The translations under genes were made by a program, and so were the position numbers. A DNA stretch of 64,000 bases from Sipunculus nudus (lineage: Eukaryota; Annelida; Sipuncula; Golfingiida; Sipunculidae): assembly GCA_026874595.1 (NCBI GenBank), contig CM049316.1, positions 17,695,839-17,759,838 on the forward strand, read 5' to 3'. Of this stretch, positions 23,061 to 36,362 are shown in pieces (position 1 is the stretch's first letter; each line of letters opens with the position of its first letter). The notes under the pieces were generated by a model, which worked only from the letters and a program-made list of their open reading frames with translations, had not been told where the DNA came from and made no database searches.

Positions 23061-24961
23061 TTCAAGCAAAAATAAAACCAGAAAATCACATGTACCATTT
23101 TACATTAAAAAAAGAATTTAGGTAGCAAAGTAAACGTATTCAGCCATAACAATGTTCATCTCCATTGCTAGGTATAACTGGTTGTTGTCAATGAAACATA
23201 TGCTGTTCAGAAAGGACAATTATCATGTTTCATCATCAGAAGATAAGTCACTAGACACAATTCTTCCATACACCTTTTTTCCCCCAATATTGCTGTAGGG
23301 GACCCATTGAAAAAGGTCATATTAAAGGAGATAGTGGCACCAAATTATATACAAAGGGTAATTGGTAAGAAAATGTTCATATGGGTCTCTAGTTTAAGAA
23401 TCTGCCTGATGCCAGTGTCAAAAGTGAGGGGGTGTTTTGGTAAATCGCACATGTTTGGGCACAGGAATAGACAACCGAACTGTCAAAGATAAGGGGGTGG
23501 GGTAACTTAATTGTCCCTAATTTACTAAATATTCAACGTATTCACTTCAAATTACCCTCTATGTATTGCCAAATAAATTACCTCGAATAGAATGAAGAGA
23601 CCGATTGATTAATTATGTACATTTATTTGGTTGGGTAATTGATGTGGGAGCTAATTGGTTATTAACATAACCAATAACCGTTTTAGCTGTGCTTTTAGAA
23701 TCATCTGGTTTTTTTTATTCATGACCAATTCAGGAAATACATATAAGTAATCTTGGAATATCTTTTAACCAGAAGAGCGCAAACCTCTTCAAATACAAAA
23801 CATCCCACTGGAGCCGTAATGCGCTTTTTGCTCCAATATATAATGATTTTTTTTAATATTTCTACCCCGCAATCCAACAAATTAAAGTTTCGTGGAAATC
23901 AGTTCACTCTGTTTTAATGCATGATCTTCTTGGTGAAACTACTAAGTAGAGGAACAGAGGCTCAGTGCTAGCCCGTGCGAGTTTTCAGTGAAATACATCC
24001 CAAATGAACCTGCTTGAAAATAATCGGCTTCGAAGGTTTACTGATATTTACAATTGATTAATATCAAAAGTGTGATCTGTAGATTGTGTATAGATAAGCA
24101 AACAGATAAAAAAATACAAGCGTAGATACAAAATTGAGTCAACTGCACCACAGGCCGGCCGATTCCAATATTCTAGCAACCAATAATCATACAGAGCTGA
24201 AAACATAACCTCCTCGATCGCAGGGGTGAGTCACATGAATACAGAAGTGTGGTATCATTTATCAGTGTATGAATAACACGTATAATAATTATTGGCAGGA
24301 CACAAATCATATCTACCAGACCAAGAATATTCTGGTCAAACATTCAATCACATGTTAATTGATTCTTCTTGAAAGAACACAGGCCACAGGAATTTATATT
24401 CTATGGGTATTCTGTACAGAAACATGATATGAAACATGTTGGATGTAACGCCTTTCTTTGTGTCCAGGGTTGTTTAATAAATACTTCGCATTGTTTCTAT
24501 ATAGGAAATAATTGGCCGCATTTAAAAAAGTATTCTCTTCATTAAATATTATAAAGAATTTTACAGCCCTGCTTTCAGAATAATATGGCATCACCATATT
24601 TAGTATAAAATCATAAAGAGCTGATGATCAGATCAAATAAACCTTGGTCTTGGACAGATTCAAAATTGGCAGCAGCTCTGTGGCTTATCCTGGATTTTGT
24701 TTCATTTTTATCGCGGTTTTGTAATAACATTAACAAATAACAATTTGTGCCAGGCAAAAAGCTGGTTTGGGTTGAGTTATAAATATAATATCTCATCAAC
24801 ACCTTTATCCAAATGTTTTACACCATGCAAAAATAAATGTCAGTCAGACCATGTCTTTAACAGTGTCCTGAACTCTTAAGAGCATCATAAGAGAATTTTT
24901 TTTAATATCTTTTAAGTTTCCTTTAACAGAATTCTTCCGTTCTGCATATAATCGTCATTTT

Positions 24962-25020
24962 GTCCCTCTCTCAGGGGGGTTGGAGTTATACGATCAGTTT
25001 ATGCTGATCAGTTGAGGGAC
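24962..25020. repeat. Hairpin with two nested stems
   Basis: GTCCCTC (24962-24968) pairs with GAGGGAC (25014-25020), and GATCAG (24992-24997) pairs with CTGATC (25004-25009). The structure is retained at 35095-35154 in the other copy, although the loop between the stems has changed. Confidence 0.6.
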
Positions 25021-25681
25021 ATGATTCTTTGGGCTTGAGTTTTGTATTTTTGTACTACTTTTTAAGTTATTGTCAATTGAGTTTGGCACATATTTCTTCA
25101 CAGTTAACTTTCAGCCTTTCAATATTTTGCAATGGATCATAAAACAAAGTTTGAATAAATTCAAGGCTCTCTTTACAATATTTACCAAGAGTTTTAAAAT
25201 TTCGCATCGATGGCATCGATCTTTGGGTTACAGGCCTATTCATTTTTAACATTTCTTATTAAATGGATTCCTAATATGGGTAGCACGAATTGACTTTGAA
25301 TTGAATTAACATATTGATCTTGGATCTAATTTATCCTTTGAAAGAAAATGATGACAACCATTAAACAGAAAATAATGCAAGTTCAATAGTAATTTTGAAA
25401 ATTATAAATATATTAATCATTCTACAGTTATTCCTGGTCATTTTATATTTTGCATCAGACCACAAAACTGGATCAGAAAATTTCAGTCAGTCTCTTCCAG
25501 TATAATTTGACCACCATTTTCCAAACAGAAGTTACATGGATTAACTTAAAAATTCCTAGTTCAGTTTGAGAAAAAAAAATCCATCATTTCTTGAAATTGC
25601 GATATACTGTATGCTGAAGCTTGTACGTGATGCCACCTACTTCAATTTGTTCGTGCATTTTCTTTTTTTTTTTACATGCAG

Positions 25682-25683
<2 letters not shown>

Positions 25684-25750
<67 letters not shown>
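25684..25750. repeat. (TA)n in the TIR segment, copy 1
   Basis: About 33 TA dinucleotides preceded by a T tract. In copy 2 the homologous place (35426-35462) holds a shorter, interrupted TA tract followed by about 65 bp not present here. Confidence 0.9.
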
Positions 25751-25752
<2 letters not shown>

Positions 25753-26597
25753 CTTTAATTTTACAGTTTCTGTATCACGAATGCAGGAACACCCTTTGAA
25801 GCATTTTGATGTCCAATTTTTACAGGATACAGTTTTGTTAATGTCTGGCTTTGCTGATTTGGACATCATTACTAGTACAAGGTTTCCTTTATTTATGGTC
25901 CGGCCAAACTCTGTTGGTAGTGGCAGATCTGTATCTGTGCTTTCTGTATCTGTGCTACTATAGAAATTATTTTGAATAAAACCAGCAAAGGCGCTGACGT
26001 GCTGAAAATTATAATCGGATAAACAATTTTTCCTATTTGAAGCAAAATTGTAGAAAACATGAAGATTTCAGTAAGAATAGACATGCCTTTGATAGAATAG
26101 ATTTCAGTAAGAATAGATATGCCTTCGATAGAAAACCCATGGCCATTGCATAATAATCTAAACTTTATCCTAAGCTGAAACAATTATACGTACATAGAAA
26201 TTTTTTTCTAGAATTTTTGAAAATTGGAGGGATGGGGTTAAGTTATAGGGCTCACAATCGCTCACATATAAGCGATTTCGTAAAAATTCTTATAGCTGTC
26301 AGAGTCCTAGTTCTTAGCTAATCAATGGCACCATAATTGTGAAAATATATACAAGCAGGTAGCAGCTGTGAATTAAAAACAGATCAGAAGTAGGTAGCAA
26401 AGAAGTCATAAAATTACTCAACCTTCCGAAACAAATGCAATACTAAAAGTACTTTTGAAAGAGTATTGAGAGTGCCAACATCACTTTTCAATCTCTAGGG
26501 TGGATCTTCTAAACATGTAAGGGGTGTAAAATTTTTTATCTGAGGCTGTAAGGTATAACCCTATTTTTGCACAGTACAGAGTTTGACCCCCTGACTA

Positions 26598-27040
26598 TAT
26601 TTGAATATATATATCCGCAAATCTTGTGAAGAAACATTACTGCATTTTGTCTTGAAATGTGATTGGTGCGATGATGATAACTGGATGAACTTTTTAACAT
26701 TCATGGTAAAGAGGTATATATATATTGCTAGATGGGCTAATGAATAACCAACGAAAAGTGGGGCAATATTTTATTAAAGCCATATTGAATATTAAAAAAA
26801 GAAATTGCAATTAAAAATAACAAGTTAAACCAACATCATGTTAAGTGGGCACCAATGTTGTGTATACCCAAAGAGTAACTTAATATTTCTATTAATTTTA
26901 AGAGTATCAAAAAAGTATACCTTGTTAAAAGGTAGCTTAAAATGATTGTATTATTGTGAATGTTCCATATGTATTTGTATGTGTTTATGTATATGTGTTA
27001 TATGCATGTTGTATGTTTTTTTATAATAAAAAATTCAAAC
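26598..27040 (+). mobile_element. LINE 3' end, unit 2 part b
   Basis: This is sequence equivalent to the better-preserved 36363-36890. It has lost about 95 bp near 26660 relative to that copy. It reads through an equivalent of the DDNWMN...KRY segment and ends with a probable polyadenylation signal, ATAATAAAAAA, at 27023-27033. It continues the LINE interrupted at 21916. Confidence 0.65.
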
Positions 27041-28580
27041 TGCATTCTAAGAAGGTTGTTAAGGAGATTGTCTGACACTATAGCAAGTAAGCTAAATAAC
27101 TGACACAAAAATAATATGCACTGGAGCAGACCCCAATGAAACTTTTCAAGGATATATTTTATCTCTTCCTTATATAATTAACAATAACTGATTAATATTT
27201 TCTTCTTCAAAATCCAGATCGATTTTTGAAAATATGTTTATTTGTGAATAGTATTTTTCTTAAACATTATTATCTCTGACTGAGCAGCATGTTTGAAATT
27301 GCGAGGACCATGTATAAAACGAAGACTTTATTATGCACTACGTAACACAACCGAAGAAGGTAATGTATTTTTACCTCTTATTTGCCCTTTTGCATTTTAG
27401 AAGGAGGGTAATCTTTTCAGTGCGGATGAGATGGATCGCCATATTTATATCCTTGTAGACTACCTAAGATCTATCTTTGGAAAGAAATTACCATATTTTA
27501 TCTTCTTTAGATTGTACACGAAACGAAAACCATGCAGAGCTGAACATAAACCAGACACTTATTAACCAGTCCAATGAATATCCTAACAATATATGTTTAA
27601 TCATGATATATCCTCCCTGGTGTAGTTTCTGCAACCTGACACCTTTATTTACATGATGTATTAGATATTTACAATATGTAAATACGGAAAGTTCGCCCAC
27701 CCACGTAGCTGTACTTTCCCATGTGTTTCAGATAAATAAGCACGACTAAAATATACGGATCCCCTGAAGGAACCTGGGTGCTCTATTTATTTGTGATAAA
27801 TATCGAGCTCCCTTCCGGCCTTTTCAAGTAAAATTGCGATAATACGGACCGTACACTATTTAATTAATAGTGAAAGTCACACATTTTGAAACACAAACAT
27901 TTGTTTGTGGACGAAGAATATCAGTTGACAAACAGACGGATATAAAGTAATAATAAGAACTTGGGGGGGGGGGGGGGGATTAAGTGATTAAAAAATAAAC
28001 AGACACTTTAAATAAACCCTGGGACACTAAAGAGTGGTTTCCGGTCTAATGTCCCGCACACAGTGTTAAGTCATATCTCTTCCTGCTAATAAAAATTACC
28101 AGATGTTTACAGTTTAAGTTCCCGCATGGTAATTAGCTCACCAGGTTATTAGAATGTTGGGGGATACTCGCGTTGGAAGTGTTGGAAGGTAATCAGAGTT
28201 TTTTTTTTATAAAAACACACACAGACACACATTCACACTTATATATGTGTATTTACATGTATATACATATCTTGTCTGTATTGTCACAATTATTTCAATC
28301 AAATATAGTTTTAAAAATGAGGTAATAAATTTCAAGTATATGTTTATTCTAAATCAGGTCAATATATATCATGCTTCATAGTAAACTCAGAAATTGAAAA
28401 AGGTCTACAATTCTAATGATAAATTTAATATTATTCTCTGAATATCAGGGAGGGGATAATTACATTCACCCCTTGCTAAAATGTGGGGGATATATATTGT
28501 CCTCACCATAAAAATATGACCATGAGATATTTGCGTTTTTGTGTTCAAAGGAATCCGACACTTTTAGTTACTAGTTGTAT

Positions 28581-28583
<3 letters not shown>

Positions 28584-28641
<58 letters not shown>
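28584..28641. repeat. (TA)n in X copy 2
   Basis: About 29 TA dinucleotides at the place homologous to 18284-18340. Confidence 0.9.
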
Positions 28642-28643
<2 letters not shown>

Positions 28644-29531
28644 GCCAACTCAGCTGCATGCACTTGTCAACCTTCCTCGATAATTATTTAGCTTAACAGG
28701 CACATTATTTTATCTATATGATAATAATTAACCTGGCGTTTAGTGTTAAAATTTCTGCATTTGTTATTAGCTACTTCCTGTTTTATCAAACCTTATGCAA
28801 TTCGGCACCATCACGTTAGTGCACTATTATCACCTGGAAGGTCCTTGAAAAATTAGTCTCCAAACAGACCAAGGGGGTAGTACGTAGCCTGGGGGTAGTG
28901 GAGCTTCACGATTTGATTCCCTACGAAACCACAATGGCAATTTGTGGAAACCTCAGGAAAATATGTATCTGTTAATGAATTGTAAATGACCCTATTTTTC
29001 TCTCACCTGAGTTTGGGCACGCCCATGACTGGCAAAGGTTAATCAGAGGGTGCCCTAAGGTGTTGTGCAGTGGGTTTAGTCCCGCAGGGGAGTGGGTTCA
29101 TTAAGAAAGTGAGACAGACCCCAGATTTCTGTCTTTAGTTACGCTGCTTGAAAAAAAAGAATGAAAGTTAGGCTGGGGCACAGACCTGCTCCTTAAAAAA
29201 CCGCAGTCATAATTCCCACATAGGAAATTTTTAACCTTCCTAAAATAATGCAGGTTAATGATTTGAGAGTCTAGAATTTAATTATATACAAATAAACAGT
29301 TTTTATGTATTTATTTAGATTATGTTAGCCTAATAATTAGAAAGAAAATGACAGTAACAATAGCAACAATAGCAGATACAAAACTCGATGGTAAACCCTT
29401 TAACAGTTCCACATAGAGCCCGAGAAGTCCCTGTATATGCGGACCCCACATGACCTTGCGCAGATATAACAAACTGTGCGGCGTAGATATTCTAGGGAGG
29501 AAGATTGCGTTCAGTAAGGTAAGGATTAGAC

Positions 29532-29981
29532 TTAGCGTCCATATTATTTAAGGTAAATGTGTACTAACAATTGAGTGTACAAAATAAATGTATTTGTGAC
29601 CATTTTCATTTATAAACCATATCAACTTGCGGTGCAAATTTTACTTCTAAAACTCTGATCGCTTTGTAATAATTCTAATAAGATCCTTTTATAAAGAACC
29701 GATGCTTCTAGCCAGATATACCTGTAACATGTTTGTACTCGTGGGATCATGCATAATTAGCGTCCACATTATTTAAGGTAAATGTGTACTAACGATTGAG
29801 TGTACAAAATAAATGTATTTGTGACCATTTTCATCTATAAACCATATCAACTTGCGGTGCAAATTTTACTTCTAAAACTCTGATCGCTTTGTAATAATTC
29901 TAATAAGATCCTTTTATAAAGAACCGATGCTTCTAGCCAGATATACCTGTAACATGTTTGTACTCGTGGGATCATGCATAA
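29532..29981 (+). repeat. 225-bp tandem duplication found only in X copy 2
   Basis: The segment starting TTAGCGTCCA at 29532 starts again at 29757 and is nearly identical ('tgtgtactaac.attgagtgtacaaaataaatg' through 'gtgggatcatgcataa'). X copy 1 (19206-19441) and X copy 3 (38889-39115) have a single copy. The very high identity of the two halves makes this one of the youngest changes in the array. Confidence 0.9.
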
Positions 29982-30480
29982 AACGTGCACTTCGGTCAAC
30001 CTTGATACAGTAGAGAATATAAAAATATATCTTTATTTACGTTATATTTTGCTGTTTTGCATTTCAACAGGTGATTAATCTTCTCGCCGGATTTTATTTT
30101 CTTGTCTACTATTTAAAGTGGCCTTTTCCGATATCTGACGTCTATTACCTTATGTTTATACCTTGGATCTTATATAAAACTATGTCAGAAAAAGCAGATC
30201 CCACATGTTTATATCCACGTGTTTATAACATGTTGGGGGTCAATATGATCCAAACATATTCTACAAAGACATCTGGTGGCAAGTCAAATGAACTATAGTT
30301 GTTCAAATGTGACCTTTCAATTTCCGCACAAATGCAAATAACCGCAACAGATTGCATGATTTTTCTGCATGTCAGCTTGGGCAAATATACCCTAACTGCT
30401 AACAGCTTGCAGATAAAGAAATTCATATATATCAACGTCCAAAAGATGTTATAATAACCTTTCCTTGCGTTAATTACATA

Positions 30481-30484
<4 letters not shown>

Positions 30485-30529
<45 letters not shown>
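30485..30529. repeat. (TA)n replacing about 150 bp of X
   Basis: X copies 1 and 3 have 'aagttta.t.aaatgtact..gagtaagccagaaatcacac' here. Copy 2 has only TA dinucleotides before rejoining at 'agtaaaatgaacatcatatgtttgg'. Confidence 0.85.
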
Positions 30530-30532
<3 letters not shown>

Positions 30533-31262
30533 CAGTAAAATGAACATCATATGTTTGGCACTATAGAGATTTGTTCTGAACTTTAACACAATCAGTAGAC
30601 TTGTGTAGAGCATCCACGTAGCTACACTTGTCCAGCTACTTAAATAAAGTAAACACCTGATTTATATGTAAAAATATCGGCAAAACCCCAACAGACAAAA
30701 AAAGGCCCACACTTTGACATATTAAAATATCTGTATTTTATTTGTATATTTGAATTGATAAAAAAGGTAACATTAACAGGCGGTGCCATTACAGAAGTTA
30801 TCTTTTTTTTCAACTATTGAGACCACGTGATCAGAAGCTCAAAGAAAGCCTCAAATGTGATGCCTACGGATTACATGACTCATTCATTATACCTGTTTAG
30901 AAGTGACCCGAAATCCAATTATCTTAATAAGATCCTGTATAATTTACTGTATACTATGGGCGCTCGATTAGGTGGCTATACACCATAAGCGCATGAGGCT
31001 GGACTTTGTCTGCATTCACTAATGTTGGCTCATATTTTCAGGGTCCTTCGTGCATTAGTGACCGTACATTTGTGAATATTCCGTGATGACGCTTTTGAAT
31101 CCGAAAAAGATACTGAATTCTCACGAAAATCTAATCGATTTTTCCTAGGCCTATTCCCGAAATGGCCTGAACATTTCATGAGATTCTGTTCAAGAGTTAT
31201 GTTATGAACCCTTAGATACACGGAAGGGAAGGAACCCATATTCTTCTGGCGGAGGCAAAAAA

Positions 31263-32061
31263 CGAAAGCCCAACGAAACATATTTTTGCCAAAGTTGAAA
31301 AAAATATATATATAAATTCATATTGGGTAAAGGTAGAGAATTTATAAAAAGAAATATCCTAATTTCACCAAAAGAAGAAGGTGGCCTGGGAATGATCCAT
31401 GTATATTCTCAAGATGCATCACTTAGAATTGCTTGGATAAAAAGGATACCGCGTTAAGTATCAGATCACGCATGGAGAAAGGTTGTTTTACACAAAAAAT
31501 GGACGGACATTAATTTAAGATCAGGACAGAAAAGAAATATTTAGGAACTATATATGTTTTTGGGTTGATGTGTTACCTGCTTGGTGTAAATACAATTATC
31601 ATGTTCTCGTTGTGTATGATGATATAATATGGCAAGAATTGTGGTTTTATTTTCATATCAGGAGAGATAACAAAGTAGTTTTCTTCCGGAAACTATTTGA
31701 TGCTTGAGTGAAACATATTAAAGATATAGTCAGTATATCACAGTCAGATTCAGATTGAATAATTTATCAAGAGTTTTGTGATAAGAATAATAATAAAAGT
31801 TCATATTGATATCCTGAGCTACCATGGACCCATACGGGCAATTCCAGGAAAATGGAAAAGTATTATAAAAAGTCCCGACAGGCTCACAGCATTGTCTTCA
31901 CGTATTAGTATATAGTGGATAAACTATAAACCAAAAAGATGGCACAAAACAAAAGAATATAGATATATTGCAGAAAACTTCAGAAAAACCATACAATACG
32001 CTTTTAAAAAGTGGAGTCACAAATTTTAATTGTGAAGTAGAAAATAAGATATAAAAAGTAT
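31263..32061 (+). mobile_element. LINE C-terminal remnant, unit 3 part a
   Basis: From about 31318 the frame reads FILGKGREFIKRNILISP and then EEGGLGMIHVYSQDAS and RIAWIKRI. This is closer to a typical LINE than the copy at 21158, since it keeps W and R in WIKR. Later parts match 21440-21900, including VKHIKDIVSISQSDSD. Deletions near 31520 and several stops disable it. It is interrupted at 32062. Confidence 0.75.
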
Positions 32062-32764
32062 TAGTCAGGGGGCCAAAGCAAGTTATTTGGAAAAAAATTG
32101 CCTGGGTGATATAAAATGTTTACTTTATTTTTCGTAGAGGTAGACAACTTGGGAATCAGAAAACCATTGTTGGCAATCAGGACACTCTTGCACAACCTTG
32201 CAAGGAGCATTTTTTGTACGAGCTGTATACATTTTTGTGTGATTAGCCAAATTTGGCTCTCTCATTCCCCAAATGGACTAAAACAGCAAGTTATATCATA
32301 AAATGAAGGTATTTATATGCACAAACATAATTAGACACACAAAGTTGATTTTAAAAAATCCTTCATTCATGTATGAGAAAAATTATGGCTTACAAGAACT
32401 AAAATACAACCAAATTTCTTTTGAGCATTCTCACATAAATGAACACAGTTTCTGTATGCTTATAAACAGAGACTATTTAAAGCAATAAAATTTTATATGA
32501 TTATTCCTCTTTCTTTTAGAAACATGCACCAGTTGCTTAGGTGTAGGACAGATATTTAGCAATGCCTCTTGTACCCCTACCCCCTTATTCATGAAAATGA
32601 TCGCCAAACCAGGAAACAACAGACAACATGGAACTTCACTTAAAATGTTATCATACGAAACTTTGTAAGCATAAGAATTACTTATCAACAAATCAGAGTT
32701 ACTCTACCAAGATCAGTTTTACCTTCTAGGTTGATTTAAATACAACTATATCTGAACGGAGATG

Positions 32765-33215
32765 TGCTAAAATCATCTAATGAATGAGAAAAAAACTAGA
32801 ACGAAGCTCATGTTTAAACTGTTTATAGTGTCTCTTACATGACTTCACCTGAACTAATAAAGTAAGAGCCATTCTGTTTTAAGAGTATTCTTTATCCACA
32901 TTCTCCCCTTATTAAGAAGGTAGCTAACAAAACAGGAAATCAGCATTGACACCATACAAAATTTAAGCCAAACATATATCTGAAATGTGCTAAAATTATC
33001 CAATAAATGTGAAAAAAACTAGAACGTGGTTTATGTTTAAACTGTTTATAATGTCTTTTACATGACTTCACCTGTTCAACTAAAAAAGTAAGAGCTATTC
33101 TGTTTTAAGAGTATTCTTTATGCACCCTTTCCATTCATTTAGAAGGTAGCAAAAAAAAAAAACAAACCAGAAAATCAGTATTGACACCATACAAAGTTGA
33201 AGTCATACATATATC
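32765..33215. repeat. Two tandem units of about 225 bp inside the TIR segment, copy 2
   Basis: This is the counterpart of 22613-23060 with the same order and similar spacing. Confidence 0.8.
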
Positions 33216-35094
33216 TTCAAGCAAAAAAACCCCCAGAAAATCACATGTACTATTTTACATAAAAAAGAATTCAGGTAGCAAAGTAAACGTATTTAGCCAT
33301 AACAATGTTCATCTCCATTGCCAGGTATAACTGGTTGTTGTCAATGAAACATATGCTGTTCAGAAAGGACAATTATCATGTTTCATCATCAGAAGATAAG
33401 TCACTAGACACAATTCTTCCACACACCCTTTTTCCCCAGTATTGCTGTAGGGGACCCATAGAAAAAGGTCATATTTAAGGAGATAGTGGCACCAAATTAT
33501 ATACAAAGGGTAATTGGTAAGAAAATGTTCGTATGGGTCTCTGGTTTAAGAACCTGCCTTATGCCAGTGACAAAAGTGAGGGAGTCTTTTGGTAAATCGA
33601 ACATGCTTGGGCACAGGAATAGACAACCGAACTGTCACAGATAAGGGGGTGGGGTCACTTAAATGTCCCTAACTTACTAAATAATCAACGGATTCACTTC
33701 AGATTACCCTCTATGTATTGCCAAATAAATCAGAATGAAGAGACCCGATTGATTAATTTATGTACATTGATTTGGTTGGTTAATTGATATGGGAGCTAAT
33801 TGGTTAATAACATAACCAATAACAGTTTCAGCTGTGCTTTTAGAATCATCTTGTTTTTTTATTCATGACCAATTCAGAAAATACATATAAGTAATCTTGG
33901 AATATCTTTTAACCAGAAGAGCGCAAACCTCTTCCAATACAAAACATCCCACTGGAGCCGTAATGCGCTTTTTGCACCAATATTCAATGATTTTTTTAAA
34001 TATTTCTACCCCGCAGCCCAATAAATTAAAGTTTCGTGGAAATCAATTCAGTCTGTTTTATGCATGATCTTTTTTGGTGAAATACTAAATAGAGGAACAG
34101 AGGCTTAGTGCTAGCCCGTGCGAGTTTTCAGTGATATACATCCCAAATGAACCTGCTTGAAAATAATTGGCTTCGAAGGTTTACTGATATTTACATTTGA
34201 TTAATATCAAAAGGGTGATCTGTAGAGTGTGTATAGATAAGCAAACAGATAAAAAATACAAGCGTACATACAAAATTGAGTCAACTGCATCACAGGCTGG
34301 CCGATTTCAATATTCTAGCAACCAATAATCATACAGGGCTGAAAACATAACCTCCTCGATAGCAGGGGCGAGTCACATGAATACAGAAGTGTGGTATAAT
34401 TTATCAGTGTATGAATAACACGTATAATAATTATTGGCAGGGCACAAATCATATCTTCCACACCAAGAATATTCTGGTCAAACATTCAATCAGATGTTAA
34501 TTGATTCTTCTTGAAAGAACACAGGCCACAGGAATTTATATTCTATGGGTATACCGTATAGAAACATGATATGGAACACGTTGGAAGTAACGTCTTTCTT
34601 TGTGTCCAGGGATGTTTAATAAATACTTCGCATTGTTTCTATATAAGAAATAATGAGCCGCATTTAAGCAAGTATTCTCGTCACTAAATATTATAAAGAA
34701 TTTTACAGCCCTGCTTTCAGAATAATATTGCATCACCATATTTAGTATAAAATCATAAAGAGCTGATGATCAGATCAAATAAACCTTGGTCTTGGATAGA
34801 TTCATAATTGGCAGCAGCTCTGTGGCTTAACCTGGATTTTTGTTTCATTTTTATCGCGGTTTGGTAATAAAATTAACAAATAACAATTTGTGCCAGGCAA
34901 AAAGCTGGTTTGGGTTGAGTTATAAATATAATATCTCATCAACACCTTTATCCAAATCTTTTACACCATGCAAAAATAAATGTCAGTCGGACCCTGTCTT
35001 TAACGATATCCTGAACTCATAAGAGCATCTTCTCGAAATATCTTTTAAGTTTCCTTTAACAGAATTCTTACGTTCTGCATGTCATCGTCATTTT

Positions 35095-35154
35095 GTCCCT
35101 CTCTCAGAGGGGTTTGGATTCATACGATCAGTTTATGCTGATCAGTTGAGGGAC
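35095..35154. repeat. Hairpin with two nested stems, second copy
   Basis: GTCCCTC pairs with GAGGGAC, with an inner GATCAG/CTGATC stem. Homologous to 24962-25020. Confidence 0.6.
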
Positions 35155-36362
35155 ATGATTCTTTTGTATTTTTGTACTGGTCATTTTATATTTTGCATCA
35201 GACCAGAAAACTGAATCAGAAAATTTTAGTCAGTCCCTTCCGGTATAATTTGACCACCATTTTCCAAACAAAAGTTACATGGATTAACTTTAAAAATCCT
35301 ATTTCAGTTTAAGAAAAAAATCCATCATTTCTTGAAATTGCGAAATACTGCATGCTGAAGCTTATACGTGATGCCAACTACTTCTATTTGTTCGTGCATT
35401 TTCTTTTTTTTTTACATGAAGTATTATATATACATATATATATTTATATATATATATATATATTCACTTATATTTGAGAAGAGCAAAAAAGTTTGTGTTA
35501 AATTAGAAATATAAAATAATTGAATAGTGTATAGTTTCTGTATCACGAATGCAGGAACACCCTTTGAAGCATTTTGATGTCCAATTTTTACAGGACACAG
35601 TTTTGTTAATGTCTGGCTTTGCTGATTTGAACATCATTACTGTTACAAGTTTTCCTTTATCTATTGTCCGGCCAAACTCTGTTGGTAGTGGCAGATCTGT
35701 ATCTGTGCTTTCTGTATCTGTGCTACTATAGAAATTATTTTGAATAAAACTAGCAAAGGCGCTGACGTGCTGAAAATTACAATCGGATAAACAATTTTCT
35801 TATTTGAAGCAAAATTGTAGAAAACATGAAGATTTCAGTAAGAATAGACATGCCTTTGATAGAAAGATTTCAGTAAGAATAGACATGCCTTTGAAAGAAA
35901 ATCCCATGGCCATTGCATAATAATCTAAAATTAATCCTAAGCTGAAACAATTATACGTACATAGAAATTTTTTCTAGAATTTTGAAAATTCGAGGGATGG
36001 GGTTAAGTTATAGGGCACACAATTGCTCACATATAAGCGATTTCGTAAAAATTCGTATAGCTGTCAAAGCCCTAGTTCTTAGCTAATCAATTGCACCATA
36101 ATTGTGAAAATATATACAAGCAGGTAGCAGCTGTGAATTTAAAACGGATCAGAAGTAGGTAGCAAACAAGTAATAAAATTTCCCAACCTTCCGAAACAAA
36201 TGCAATACTAAAAGCACTTTTGCAAGAGTATTGAGACTGCCAACATTAATTTTCAATCTCTAGGGTGGATCTTCTAAACATGTAAGGGGTGTAAAATTTT
36301 ATATCTGAGCCTGTAAGGTATAACCCTATTTTTGCACAGTACAGAGTTTGGCTCCCTGACTA

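Larger units (their letters stand above)
21917..26597. mobile_element. DNA-transposon-like TIR segment inserted in the LINE, copy 1
   Basis: The left end TAGTCAGGGGGCCAAAG matches the reverse complement of the right end, TAGTCAGGGGGTCAAAC. The matching stretch is about 17 bp with one or two differences. The outermost TA could be a 2-bp target duplication, as in Tc1/mariner-like insertions, but the superfamily is uncertain. LINE-like sequence resumes on the far side, which independently supports an insertion. I recognised no transposase. The best open frames (22153-22338, 25781-25963) differ from their copies in the next unit almost only by replacement changes, so they are not conserved proteins. 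Confidence 0.7.
27040..31262 (+). repeat. X block, copy 2, with about 200 bp of LINE-to-X linker
   Basis: It is homologous to 16858-21105 over most of its length. In the sampled interval 28030-28200 only about four in 165 bases differ. It has the poly-G tract at about 27963-27978. Unit-specific changes are a 225-bp tandem duplication at 29532-29981, replacement of about 150 bp by (TA)n at 30485-30529, and a deletion of about 280 bp just before the next LINE (junction near 31262). Confidence 0.85.
32062..36362. mobile_element. DNA-transposon-like TIR segment, copy 2
   Basis: The left end is TAGTCAGGGGGCCAAAG at 32062 and the right end is the complement of TAGTCAGGGAGCCAAAC at 36346-36362. It interrupts the LINE at the same base as copy 1. 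It is about 380 bp shorter than copy 1, chiefly because the interval equivalent to 25055-25436 is missing. It contains the same 225-bp tandem pair (32765-33215) and the same hairpin (35095-35154). Confidence 0.7.

Noticed and set aside
25781-25963. 60-codon frame shared with 35549-35731
   Set aside because: As above, the differences between copies are mostly replacements, so it is not a conserved protein.
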